Of a stretch of 64,000 nt of DNA, positions 32,647 to 40,378 are shown one piece after another (position 1 is the first letter of the stretch; the number at the start of each line of letters is the position of its first letter). Under the pieces are notes generated by a model. That model did not search any database. It was not told the DNA's origin and worked only from the letters and a program-made list of their open reading frames with translations. Source of the DNA: Pimelobacter simplex (GTDB lineage: Bacteria; Actinomycetota; Actinomycetes; Propionibacteriales; Nocardioidaceae); contig JADCLI010000001.1 of the NCBI GenBank assembly GCA_016803235.1, forward strand, positions 124,001 through 188,000, in the 5' to 3' direction. A program made the translations under genes and the position numbers.

Positions 32647-33479
32647 TGACCGCCGACCTCTCCGCGCTGCTGGCCCGGGGCGGTTGGGACCTGGTCGACC
32701 CGCGTCCCGTCGCGGCCGAGCACCCGGACACCTTCGAGATGCCCTCCGCCGGGGACCTGGCGGGGCTGCGTCCCGGCAGCCTGGTGCGGGCGATGTTCGA
32801 GGTCGTCGACATCGCGGACGTGGCGCGCGACGGCCTGGCGCCGTACGACGCCGCGGGGCGCCCCGTGCTGGTGCCCCACGTCGAGCGGATGTGGGCGGTG
32901 GTCACCGAGGTGGTGGGGGAGGCGGTGGTGTGCGTGCTCGACAACCAGCCCTATGCCACCCACACCCACCTGCAGGTCCACGACCGGCTCGAGCTGCCGC
33001 TGACCCACCTGATCGCCACCGACCGCCCGATCCCCGACCTCGACGGCCTGCTCGCCGTCGTCAACCGCCTGGCCGGTGACGACGACCGTCCGCACGGTCC
33101 CTCGACACCGGTCGACCCGCTCGCCGCTCCGCGGATCCGTGCGGACCAGCAGGCGATCTGCGACCGGGCGGGCGTGCGCGCCGAGCCGCCGTCGCTGTTC
33201 GGCGCGGCCCTGCTGGCCCGCAACGTGACGCCGGACGTCGCGGTGCTGCACGGCGCACGGTTCGACCCGGACCCCGCGCGGCGGGACACCGGGTGGGTCT
33301 TCTTCTCCGGCGACGACTTCGAGGAGGTCGCCCGGACGGTCGGGTTCGACGTGGTGACCCTGCAACAGGCGCACCGGGCCCACCCGGCGATCCAGCCGCG
33401 CTGGGTACTGCCCGTCGGTTGGGGCTTCACCCTCGCCGACGGGGTCGACGACCTCTACCCGGCCGACATCAGCGACTGA
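32646..33479 (+). CDS. DUF2314/DUF2185 (Imm33-like) domain protein
   Basis: A 277-residue protein of two parts. Residues about 20-115 (HPDTFEMPSAGDLAGLRPGS, ERMWAVVTEVVGEAVVCVLDN) resemble the DUF2314-type domain with its ERMWV and LDNxP signatures. The C-terminal part (about 180-275) has RDTGWVFFSGDDFEEV, resembling DUF2185/Imm33-like domains found in immunity proteins. It is coupled by TGATG to the VOC gene. No toxin gene is adjacent, so an immunity role is not supported beyond the domain likeness. Confidence 0.68.
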   Translation: MTADLSALLARGGWDLVDPRPVAAEHPDTFEMPSAGDLAGLRPGSLVRAMFEVVDIADVARDGLAPYDAAGRPVLVPHVERMWAVVTEVVGEAVVCVLDNQPYATHTHLQVHDRLELPLTHLIATDRPIPDLDGLLAVVNRLAGDDDRPHGPSTPVDPLAAPRIRADQQAICDRAGVRAEPPSLFGAALLARNVTPDVAVLHGARFDPDPARRDTGWVFFSGDDFEEVARTVGFDVVTLQQAHRAHPAIQPRWVLPVGWGFTLADGVDDLYPADISD

Positions 33480-33483
33480 CGGC

Positions 33484-33795
33484 TCACAGGACCGTCCACC
33501 AGAGGCCGACGATCCCGGGCACCAGGCCGAGCAGCAGCCACGGCGAGCGCCACGAGCGGCCGTTGATGACGAGCGTGGCGGCGATGCCGCCGACCATGAA
33601 GGCGACGGCGATGACGTTGAGGCCGACCCGGGCGTCGGTCCGGTCCGCCGCCACGTGGTCGGCGGCGATCACGAACCCGGCCGAGAGGTGCAGGATCGTG
33701 GTGATGACCAGCACCGACACCACGCGCCGCTGCACCCGCTGGAGCCGCTCGAGGTCCTTCGGGTCCGGGGCCTTGCGAGGGGCGTTCGGGTCCAT
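33484..33795 (-). CDS. Small three-helix membrane protein
   Basis: A 103-residue protein. A charged N-terminus (DPNAPRKAPDPKDLERLQRV) precedes three hydrophobic helices at about 28-46, 58-74 and 85-101. The family is unknown. The ATG at 33795 has no clear ribosome-binding site; an in-frame GTG at 33858 would add 21 residues rich in Ser/Pro/Arg and is possible. It is convergent with the preceding gene (4 nt between stops). Confidence 0.6.
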   Translation of the reverse strand: MDPNAPRKAPDPKDLERLQRVQRRVVSVLVITTILHLSAGFVIAADHVAADRTDARVGLNVIAVAFMVGGIAATLVINGRSWRSPWLLLGLVPGIVGLWWTVL

Positions 33796-33910
33796 CAGGT
33801 GACGGCGACGGGGCCCGGCCGCACTCGGCCGTGACTCCGGCGACGACGTCTGGTTCACCCGTTCAGGATATCCAGTGGCGCCGGTGCGGGCCGCATCGGA
33901 GGCTGGGTAC

Positions 33911-34899
33911 ATGGACATGGCGCCCTTCGGTCCCGACGACCACGACGACCTGGTCGCCTGGACCGACCTGGCCAACACGATCAGCGCCGCGGACGCTCCT
34001 GGTCGATGCGGGAGACCGTGCTGCGGGCCCAGGGACGGTTCCGCCACGGCTGGGACGGCGAGCCGGAGTCGCCGTACCTGCTGCGGGTGGGCGGCACCGT
34101 CGTCGCCTGGGGCTCGATCGCGACCAGCGACTACGACAACCTCGACCTCGCGTTCCTCACGGTCGGAGTGCACCCCGACCACCGTCGGCGCGGACACGGC
34201 ACCGCGGTGCTCGACGTCCTGTACGCCGAGGCGCGGCGGCGTGGGCGGACCAGCCTGGTGGCCGAGGCCTGGGAGAGCGCGGCCGGTGACGGTTTCGCCG
34301 TCCGGCACGGCTTCGAGCGCCGGTTGGCGGCCGTCAACCGCCGCCAGCTGCTCGGCGAGCTCGACCCGGCAGCGCTCGACAAGGCGTACGACGCCGCGCT
34401 CCCGCACGCCGCCGACTACGCGCTCGAGCGCTGGCCGACGCCCACGCCGGACGACCGGCTGGACGACCTCGTCGTCATGTCCAGCTCGATCAACGACGCC
34501 CCGACCGACGACCTCGACTACGAGGACGAGGTGTTCTCGCCCGAGCGGATGCGCGCCTACGAGGAGGCCTGGGTGGCCCGGGGGCTGCGCCCGTACCGAC
34601 TCGTGGCCCGCCACCTCCCGAGCGGCGAGCTCGCCGGCCAGACCTGCGTCGGCGTCCTCGAGTCCGACCCGACCTGGGGCCAGCAGGACGACACCACCGT
34701 CACCCGTCCGCACCGTGGCCACCGGCTCGGGCTGCTGCTCAAGATCGGCATGCTCCGCTGGCTCGCCGAGGCCGAGCCGGCCCTGGAGCGGATCGACACC
34801 TGGAACGCGGAGTCGAACGACCACATGATCACCGTCAACGAGGTGCTCGGCTACCGGGTCATGGGCCGGGAGTGGGCCTACCAGCGTTCGCTGGGCTGA
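33911..34899 (+). CDS. GNAT N-acetyltransferase, apparent frameshift near the 5' end
   Basis: Two-domain GNAT protein. The intact part (ATG 34006 to 34899, 297 residues) holds the acetyl-CoA loop VGVHPDHRRRGHGTAVLD in the first domain. A second domain carries RPHRGHRLGLLLK and the end IDTWNAESNDHMITVNEVLGYRVMG, as in many actinobacterial two-domain enzymes. Upstream, a different frame from ATG 33911 encodes a fitting N-terminus (MDMAPFGPDDHDDLVAWTDL, then ANTISAADAP); adding one base near 33998-34002 would join it in the order DAP-WS-MRETVL. So the gene either lost one base or the base is a sequence error. Substrate unknown. Confidence 0.75.
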
Positions 34900-34900
34900 C

Positions 34901-35158
34901 CTACCCGTAGCGGTGCGTCTTGGCGGCGTGCCCCTTCTCGCGCGTGCACGTGCGTCCGCTGATGTTGCGGTGACCACACAGGCTCTCGTCGGGCGCGGCG
35001 GACTCCGCCGGCTGGGCCTTCCTGGCGGTCTTGGCAGCGGGAGCCGGCGGCGGTGCGACGGGAACCGCCTTCGGTCGGGCTGCAGGCTTGGCGGCCCTGC
35101 TGCGCTCCTGCTCGAACCGGGCCTCGCGCAGGGCCCGCACCGCATCCAGCTTGCTCAT
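34901..35158 (-). CDS. Small Ala/Pro-rich protein with C-terminal Cys/His motif
   Basis: An 85-residue protein: a helical N-terminus (SKLDAVRALREARFEQERS), an Ala-Pro-Lys linker, and a C-terminal CGHRNISGRTCTREKGHAAK followed by THRYG. The Cys-His-Cys-His spacing suggests a small zinc site. I cannot name the family. It is convergent with the GNAT gene (1 nt between stops) and lies downstream of no obvious partner. Confidence 0.65.
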   Translation of the reverse strand: MSKLDAVRALREARFEQERSRAAKPAARPKAVPVAPPPAPAAKTARKAQPAESAAPDESLCGHRNISGRTCTREKGHAAKTHRYG

Positions 35159-35237
35159 CGATCACTCACCCGACAGACCCTAGTGAGGACGTCCGACACA
35201 AGGTGGACGCGGTGCCGGCCACGACGTGCGTGACGCG

Positions 35238-36305
35238 TCACACGACGTACGACGACGCCCGCTTCAGCTCGCCGGCCGCCTCGACGACGATCCGCTCGAC
35301 CAGCTCCTCGCAGCTCGGCAGGTCGTCGATCACGCCGACGACCTGGCCGCTGGCGAGCACGCCGGCGGAGGTGTCGCCCTCGACCAGGCCCGCGCGGAGC
35401 ATGGTCGGGGTGTTGGCGGCGAGCGCCATCTGGCCCAGGGTGCGTCCCTGCGCCTTCTTCATGGAGCGGCCGTCCTTGAGCAGCTGGCTCCACGACATCC
35501 CCGAGGACCTCTTGAACTCCAGCGTGCGACGCGCGGTGGGGCCGAGGCGGCGGACGGCCGAGGTCTCCTCGAGCGACTCGACGAGGTCGGTGCGCAGCAT
35601 CCGGTGCGGCATGCCGTCGACCTTCGTGGTGACGACCGTGTCGGCCAGGCCCTTCGACAGGTACAGCTCCTTGACCGCCTGCGGGACCGCGGAGTCGCGG
35701 GTCAGCAGGAAGCGGGTGCCCATGCCCACACCGGCGGCGCCGTAGGACAGGGCAGCGGCGAGGCCGCGACCGTCGAAGAAGCCACCGGCGGCGATGACCG
35801 GGATGTCGACGGCGTCGAGGACGGTCGGCAGCAGCAGCGTGGTGGGGACCGCGCCGGTGTGGCCGCCGCCCTCGCCGCCCTGGACCATCACGGCGTCGGC
35901 GCCCCACGAGGCGACCTTGACCGCGTGCTTGGCCGCGCCGATCGACGGCATCACGACGATGCCGTGCTCCTTGAGCTTCGCGATCAGCTCCGGCTTCGGC
36001 GCCAGCGCGAAGGACGCGACCTTCACGCCGTGGTCGATGAGCAGCTGGCAGCGGTCGGCGGCGTCACCGGCGTCGGCGCGCAGGTTGACGCCGAACGGCT
36101 TGTCGGTGCGGCCCTTGACCTCGATGATCGCGGCCTCGAGCTCGGCGAAGGTCATCGTCGCCGAGGCGAGGATGCCGAGGCCGCCGGCATTGGCGGTGCC
36201 GGACACCAGGCGCGGTCCGGAGACCCAGCCCATGCCGGTCTGCACGACGGGGTGGGGGACGCCGACCAGGTCGGTGAACGGCGTACGGATCTGCTGATCA
36301 ATCAT
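35238..36305 (-). CDS. ipdC: IpdC-like flavin oxidoreductase (nitronate monooxygenase family)
   Basis: A 355-residue FMN TIM-barrel of the 2-nitropropane dioxygenase-like family. N-terminal VQTGMGWVSGPRLVSGTANAGGLG, the GGEGGGHTG loop, IPVIAAGGFFDGRG and GAAGVGMGTRFLLT are the FMN-binding segments. Length and place at the end of echA20-ipdA-ipdB-ipdC equal Rv3553 (IpdC), which adds a double bond to a HIP-derived CoA ester so that EchA20 can open ring D. Its start overlaps the ipdB stop by 8 nt. Confidence 0.88.
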   Translation of the reverse strand: MIDQQIRTPFTDLVGVPHPVVQTGMGWVSGPRLVSGTANAGGLGILASATMTFAELEAAIIEVKGRTDKPFGVNLRADAGDAADRCQLLIDHGVKVASFALAPKPELIAKLKEHGIVVMPSIGAAKHAVKVASWGADAVMVQGGEGGGHTGAVPTTLLLPTVLDAVDIPVIAAGGFFDGRGLAAALSYGAAGVGMGTRFLLTRDSAVPQAVKELYLSKGLADTVVTTKVDGMPHRMLRTDLVESLEETSAVRRLGPTARRTLEFKRSSGMSWSQLLKDGRSMKKAQGRTLGQMALAANTPTMLRAGLVEGDTSAGVLASGQVVGVIDDLPSCEELVERIVVEAAGELKRASSYVV

Positions 36306-37053
36306 GGGGGACCTCCTTGAAGCGAAGACCCTTCGGGTCCAGCATCTCGCGGATGAGGAGCAGCTCCTCGTACGACGGCTCGCGGGTGACCGGCACCTCG
36401 GCCGGCACCTCGAGGGTGAACCCGGTGGCCGCGACGACCTCGTCGACGGTGACGCCCGGGTGCACCGAGACCAGCCGCATGGTGCGCTCGGCGCCGCCCA
36501 TGTCGAGGACGGCGAGGTTGCTGACGATCCGGTGGATGTCGTTGAACCGCGACGCGGCGGTCCCGGCCGCCGCGGCGCGGGTCGGGCCGACGCCGGAGAC
36601 GATGTCGACCTGCTCGACGAAGACCCGGGTGGAGTGCTTCGGGACCCAGTACGACGTCCGGTTGTTGACCGTGTTCCCCGGGGCGCCGCGCGAGCCGAGC
36701 AGCTGGCGCTTGGGCTGGGCGAACGGGCCGATCGCGGAGATGTTCTGGTTGCCCTCGCGGTCGACCTGGGTGGCGCCCATCATCACGTGGCGCTTGCCGT
36801 ACGCGACGACGTCGAAGACGCGGCGGAACGGGATCCAGCCCTCGACGACGTCCTTGCCGCCCAGCGGCGGGGTGCCGCCCATGAAGACCGACTCGCCGTC
36901 GCTGATCACGAGGTCGGGGTTGGAGGTCAGCCGGGCCAGCCGGACGCCGAGCGTCGGCAGCAGGCCCATCGGGCTGGCGAAGATCTCGCCGTCCTCGCTG
37001 AAGGCGTCCGCGATCGCGGCGGCGCAGACATCGGCGCGGGTGTAGTCGCTCAC
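36298..37053 (-). CDS. ipdB: COCHEA-CoA hydrolase, beta subunit
   Basis: A 251-residue protein of the class I CoA-transferase fold. With IpdA it forms a heterotetramer that opens ring C of COCHEA-CoA by C-C bond hydrolysis, rather than moving CoA. Family segments include DLVISDGESVFMGGTPPLGG, HVMMGATQVDREGNQNISAIG and the NNRTSYWVPKH stretch. The start is GTG 37053, overlapping the ipdA stop as GTGA; length is that of Rv3552 (IpdB). It overlaps ipdC at its end. Confidence 0.92.
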   Translation of the reverse strand: MSDYTRADVCAAAIADAFSEDGEIFASPMGLLPTLGVRLARLTSNPDLVISDGESVFMGGTPPLGGKDVVEGWIPFRRVFDVVAYGKRHVMMGATQVDREGNQNISAIGPFAQPKRQLLGSRGAPGNTVNNRTSYWVPKHSTRVFVEQVDIVSGVGPTRAAAAGTAASRFNDIHRIVSNLAVLDMGGAERTMRLVSVHPGVTVDEVVAATGFTLEVPAEVPVTREPSYEELLLIREMLDPKGLRFKEVPHD

Positions 37054-37949
37054 TGGGCGTTCTCCTCGGTGAAGGCCTGCACGGCTGCCTGGTACGACGC
37101 CTCGTCGCCCGCGAGGAAGCGGTCGTGGAACGCCTGCCACTCCTCCTCGGAGCCGGCCGCGGCGGCGGCGTACGCCCGCTGGAACCTCTCGTCGCGCTCG
37201 TAGTCGGGCGTGCAGGTGGTGAAGTGCGCCCCGTTGGGCGTCTCGACGACGCCGGAGACCATCATCCGGCTGAGCAGCAGCCGCTGGACGGGCGTGTCGA
37301 CGGTGAGGCCGGCGGTGTCGACGACCTGCTCGACGCTGAGGTACGTCTTGTCGGCGGCCATCGCGAACAGGTCGTCGAAGTACGGGTCCGGTCCGAGGTA
37401 CGACGCGTTGCCGTGCTGGTCGGCGCGGTTGAGGTGCACCAGCGCGGCGTCCAGCTTGAGCGCGGGGACGGCGACCAGCTCCTCGGGGCCGTGGCCCTCG
37501 TCGTAGGGGCTGGTGACGGTCTTGAGCCACGGGTTGTTGACCAGGACGTCGGAGCCGAGCCCGGCGCGCATCGGGAGGAACGGCAGGCGCTGCGCGGCGG
37601 CGCGCAGACCGGTCTGGAACATGCCCTCGTCGAGCTCGACGATCTCCGGGATGGACGCGGACTGGCGGGCGCGCTGGAAGTTCGGCTCGAGCGGGACGGA
37701 GTCCAGCGAGACGAACGCGTAGACCAGCTTGCGGATCTTGCGCGCGCGGGCGAGCAGGCCCACGTCGGCGCCGCCCCAGCTGACGATCGTCAGGTCGGTG
37801 AGGTCGGAGTTGTAGATCGCGCGGACCAGCGCCATCGGCTTGCGCCGCGGGCCCCAGCCGCCGATGCCGATGGTCATGCCGCTCTCGAGGCTGCCGACGA
37901 CCTCGTCGATCGACATACGCTTGTCGCGCGGCTTGCGGTTGCTGCTCAT
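37050..37949 (-). CDS. ipdA: COCHEA-CoA hydrolase, alpha subunit
   Basis: A 299-residue alpha subunit of IpdAB. It begins MSSNRKPRDKRMSIDEVVGS, then GMTIGIGGWGPRRKPMALVR, the CoA-transferase glycine-rich loop; SLDSVPLEPNFQRARQ and ELDEGMFQTGLRAAAQRLPF follow. The protein matches Rv3551 in size and place. The ATG at 37949 shares a base with the echA20 stop; the other end overlaps ipdB in a GTGA. These tight overlaps fit equal amounts of the two subunits. Confidence 0.93.
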   Translation of the reverse strand: MSSNRKPRDKRMSIDEVVGSLESGMTIGIGGWGPRRKPMALVRAIYNSDLTDLTIVSWGGADVGLLARARKIRKLVYAFVSLDSVPLEPNFQRARQSASIPEIVELDEGMFQTGLRAAAQRLPFLPMRAGLGSDVLVNNPWLKTVTSPYDEGHGPEELVAVPALKLDAALVHLNRADQHGNASYLGPDPYFDDLFAMAADKTYLSVEQVVDTAGLTVDTPVQRLLLSRMMVSGVVETPNGAHFTTCTPDYERDERFQRAYAAAAAGSEEEWQAFHDRFLAGDEASYQAAVQAFTEENAQ

Positions 37950-38707
37950 CAGGCCCCCTTGGCCTTCTCGGTCCCGGCGAAGTCGTCGCGCAGCTCGTCG
38001 CTGACGCCCATCAGGTTGAGCTCGAAGGTGAAGCCCTGCTCCCAGCGGTACGACTTGTTGACGTCGATCGGGTCGATGCCGTTGAGCGCCTCCTTGGCGG
38101 CGCGGATCACCTTCGTGTTCTTGGCGGCGATCTCGCCGGCGACCTTGAGGGCGGCGTCGAGCAGCTCCTCGCGCGGGACGACCTCGAGCACGGAGCCGAA
38201 CTGGACCAGGTCCTTGGCGGGGATGGTGCGGGCGGTGAAGTAGAGGGTGCGCATCATGTGCTGCGGGACCAGGCGCGCCATGTGGGTCGCGGCGCCCAGT
38301 GCGCCCTGGTTGACCTCGGGCACACCGAAGAACGCGTCGTCGCTCGCGACCACGATGTCGGCGTTGCCGACCAGGCCGACGCCGCCGCCGACGCAGAAGC
38401 CGTTGACGGCCGCGACGACGGGGACCGAGCACTCGTAGACAGCCTTGAAGGCGGCGAAGCAGCCCTTGTTGGCGCCGAGGAGGGCGTCGAACCCGGTGGT
38501 GTTCTGCATCTCCTTGATGTCGACGCCGGCGTTGAAGCCCTTGCCCTCCGCGCGGAGCACGACGACCTTGGTCGCCATGTCGGCGCTGGCCTCGTCGAGG
38601 GCGGCGGCCACGTCGAACCAGCCCTGGACGGTGAGGGCGTTGACCGGGGGAGCGTTCATGGTGACGACGCGGATCCCGTCGGGCCGCAACTCGCTGGTGA
38701 CTGTCAT
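37949..38707 (-). CDS. echA20: EchA20-like ring-D hydrolase of the crotonase family
   Basis: A 252-residue crotonase-fold enzyme. In the known pathway EchA20 opens ring D of a HIEC-CoA-type diketone by hydrolysis. Visible segments are the oxyanion-hole pair GFNAGVDIKEM (about residue 57) and NGFCVGGGVGLVGNADIVVA (about 103), and the C-terminal helices ending FAGTEKAKGA. It is the first gene of the minus-strand echA20-ipdA-ipdB-ipdC operon, with ATG 38707, only 11 bp from the 18-bp palindrome at 38719. Confidence 0.9.
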   Translation of the reverse strand: MTVTSELRPDGIRVVTMNAPPVNALTVQGWFDVAAALDEASADMATKVVVLRAEGKGFNAGVDIKEMQNTTGFDALLGANKGCFAAFKAVYECSVPVVAAVNGFCVGGGVGLVGNADIVVASDDAFFGVPEVNQGALGAATHMARLVPQHMMRTLYFTARTIPAKDLVQFGSVLEVVPREELLDAALKVAGEIAAKNTKVIRAAKEALNGIDPIDVNKSYRWEQGFTFELNLMGVSDELRDDFAGTEKAKGA

Positions 38708-38718
38708 GCCGGCATGCT

Positions 38719-38736
38719 ACCAAGCATTTGCTTGGT
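38719..38736. promoter_or_regulatory. 18-bp palindromic operator between echA20 and the SDR gene
   Basis: ACCAAGCATTTGCTTGGT, identical in all 18 bases to the site at 26537-26554. It is placed so that one bound dimer could repress both echA20-ipdABC (11 bp away) and the SDR gene (59 bp away). Confidence 0.82.
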
Positions 38737-38795
38737 ATTGTGTGTCCAGTCCCGACTCCGAGTGGACGAACCCCGATGTCGTAGAGGAGACCGAA

Positions 38796-39680
38796 GTGAG
38801 CAGGTTGCTGGAGGGCCGGGTCGCGATCGTGACCGGTGCCGGACGAGGCATCGGGCGCGCCCACGCGCTCGAGCTGGCGCGCCACGGCGCGAAGGTGGTC
38901 GTCAACGACTTCGGCGTGTCGGCCGCCGGAGAGGGCACCGACGAGTCGCCCGCCCACCAGGTCGTCGCCGAGATCGAGGCGATGGGCGGCCAGGCCGTCG
39001 TCAACGGCGCCGACGTCGCCGACTTCGCGGCTGCCGAGGCCATGGTCCAGCAGGCGATCGACACCTTCGGCGGCCTCGACATCCTGGTCAACAATGCGGG
39101 CTTCCTGCGCGACCGGATGCTGGTCAACACCAGCGAGGAGGAGTGGGACGCCGTCGTCCGCGTCCACCTCAAGGGCCACTTTGCGCCGCTGCGCCACGCG
39201 GGTGCGTACTGGCGTGCCGAGGCCAAGGAGGGCCGCCAGCGCGCGGCCCGCGTGATCAACACCTCGTCCGGTGCCGGCCTCCAGGGTTCGCTCGGCCAGA
39301 CGACGTACTCCGCCGCCAAGGCGGGCATCGCCGGCATGACCCTGGTCGCCGCAGTCGAGATGGGCAGGTACGGCGTCACCGTCAACGCGATCGCCCCGGT
39401 CGCCAAGACCCGGATGACCGAGGGCGCCTTCGACACCTCCGCGATGGCGCTGCCCGAGGACAACTCGCCCGTCGTGGCCTGGCTCGCCTCCGAGGAGGCC
39501 GGCGACGTGACCGGTCGGGTCATCGAGATCGACGGCTCGGTCATCACCGTCGAGAACGGCTGGACGCACGGTCCCTCGCGCGACAACGGCTCCCGCTGGG
39601 AGGCCGAGAAGGTCGGTCCCGCTCTGCGGGATCTGCTCGGCGAGGCGCCCACGCCGGAGCCGGTGTACGGCACCGCCTGA
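38796..39680 (+). CDS. Short-chain dehydrogenase of the steroid C/D-ring cluster (Rv3548c-like)
   Basis: A 294-residue SDR starting at GTG 38796 behind GAGGAGA. It has the TGAGRGIG cofactor loop (about residues 13-20), NNAGFLRDRM, the catalytic INTSSGAG and TTYSAAK, and a tail (VENGWTHGPSRDNGSRWEAE) longer than simple SDRs. It resembles the dehydrogenase part of multifunctional enzyme 2 (17-beta-HSD4), which suggests a hydroxyacyl-CoA substrate. In M. tuberculosis SDR genes Rv3548c and Rv3549c lie beside echA20 in the same divergent layout. Confidence 0.8.
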   Translation: MSRLLEGRVAIVTGAGRGIGRAHALELARHGAKVVVNDFGVSAAGEGTDESPAHQVVAEIEAMGGQAVVNGADVADFAAAEAMVQQAIDTFGGLDILVNNAGFLRDRMLVNTSEEEWDAVVRVHLKGHFAPLRHAGAYWRAEAKEGRQRAARVINTSSGAGLQGSLGQTTYSAAKAGIAGMTLVAAVEMGRYGVTVNAIAPVAKTRMTEGAFDTSAMALPEDNSPVVAWLASEEAGDVTGRVIEIDGSVITVENGWTHGPSRDNGSRWEAEKVGPALRDLLGEAPTPEPVYGTA

Positions 39681-39742
39681 GGCGCCAGTTTCACCGGCTG
39701 GCCGGTGAAACTCTGGGCCCGCTGGGATCGCACCCACTTGCC

Positions 39743-39766
39743 ATGTTCGAACAGATGTTCGAACAT
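39743..39766. promoter_or_regulatory. LexA (SOS) box of imuA'-imuB
   Basis: The core TTCGAACAGATGTTCGAA (39746-39763) matches the actinobacterial LexA consensus CGAAC-N4-GTTCG, and the symmetry extends to 11-bp arms on each side of a central GA (39743-39766). It lies 6 bp before the GTG start of imuA'. An ATG at its left edge is part of the operator and is not the start. Confidence 0.92.
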
Positions 39767-39772
39767 GGGTGG

Positions 39773-40378
39773 GTGAGTGTTCGCCCCCTCGAGATCGACG
39801 ACCCGCGTGCGGTCGTGGACCAGCTGCGCGGGCGGATCGCTGCTCTCGAGGGCGGTCCGACCCGGCTGCTGGTGCCGATGGTGCCCGAGCTCGCCGACCT
39901 GGTCCAGCTGCGCACGGGCGGTGTCTACGGCGTCGACTCGGCGACCCTCGGCCTGGCGTTGGCGGCGGGTGCCTCCCAGGCCGGGGAGTGGGTCGGCTTC
40001 ACGGGCTGGGACGACTTCGGCGCCGAGGCTGCCCAGCAGCGCGGGATCGTCCTCGGGCGCACGGTGCTGGTCCCCGCGCCGGGGGAGCACTGGCTCGAGG
40101 TGACCGCGGCCCTGGTCGACGTCCTCAAGGTCGTGGTGCTGCGTCCGCCCGGTGGGGTCGACGCGAAGTCCGCCTCGCTCCTCGAGGCTCGGTTGCGGGC
40201 CAGGTCGGCGGTGCTGGTCGTGCAGGGCGAGTGGCCGCGCTGTGATGCCCGGATCAGTGCGGAGCAGGTGGCCTGGGAGGGCATCGGTCACGGTCGCGGC
40301 CGGCTGCGCGAGCGTCGCACGACCCTCGTCGCGCGCGGCGGCGGACGGGTGTCGGTGCGAGCGGACGTGGTGCTCTGA
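39773..40378 (+). CDS. imuA': ImuA'-type protein of the SOS mutasome
   Basis: A 201-residue RecA-fold-like protein that, in mycobacteria, works with ImuB and DnaE2 in damage-induced mutagenesis. Family-like segments are RPLEIDDPRAVVDQLRGRI at the start, GVYGVDSATLGLALAAGASQ and LDVLKVVVLRPPGG-type strands (VLKVVVLRPPGG), with no intact Walker A. The GTG at 39773 is chosen because the upstream ATG (39743) and its codons are the LexA box. It overlaps imuB by TGATG, the standard order. dnaE2 is not next to it, but 16 kb downstream. Confidence 0.82.
   Translation: MSVRPLEIDDPRAVVDQLRGRIAALEGGPTRLLVPMVPELADLVQLRTGGVYGVDSATLGLALAAGASQAGEWVGFTGWDDFGAEAAQQRGIVLGRTVLVPAPGEHWLEVTAALVDVLKVVVLRPPGGVDAKSASLLEARLRARSAVLVVQGEWPRCDARISAEQVAWEGIGHGRGRLRERRTTLVARGGGRVSVRADVVL

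Noticed and set aside
32646..33479. Toxin-immunity locus because of the DUF2185/Imm33-like end
   Set aside because: No toxin or secretion gene is adjacent, and such domains also occur in ordinary proteins.
35230..35241. 12-bp palindrome GTGACGCGTCAC as an operator
   Set aside because: It overlaps the ipdC stop codon, and short GC palindromes of this size are expected by chance here.
39743..39772. ATG start for imuA' at 39743
   Set aside because: The ten codons are the LexA operator; the repeated MFEQ/MFEH residues are a by-product of the palindrome.
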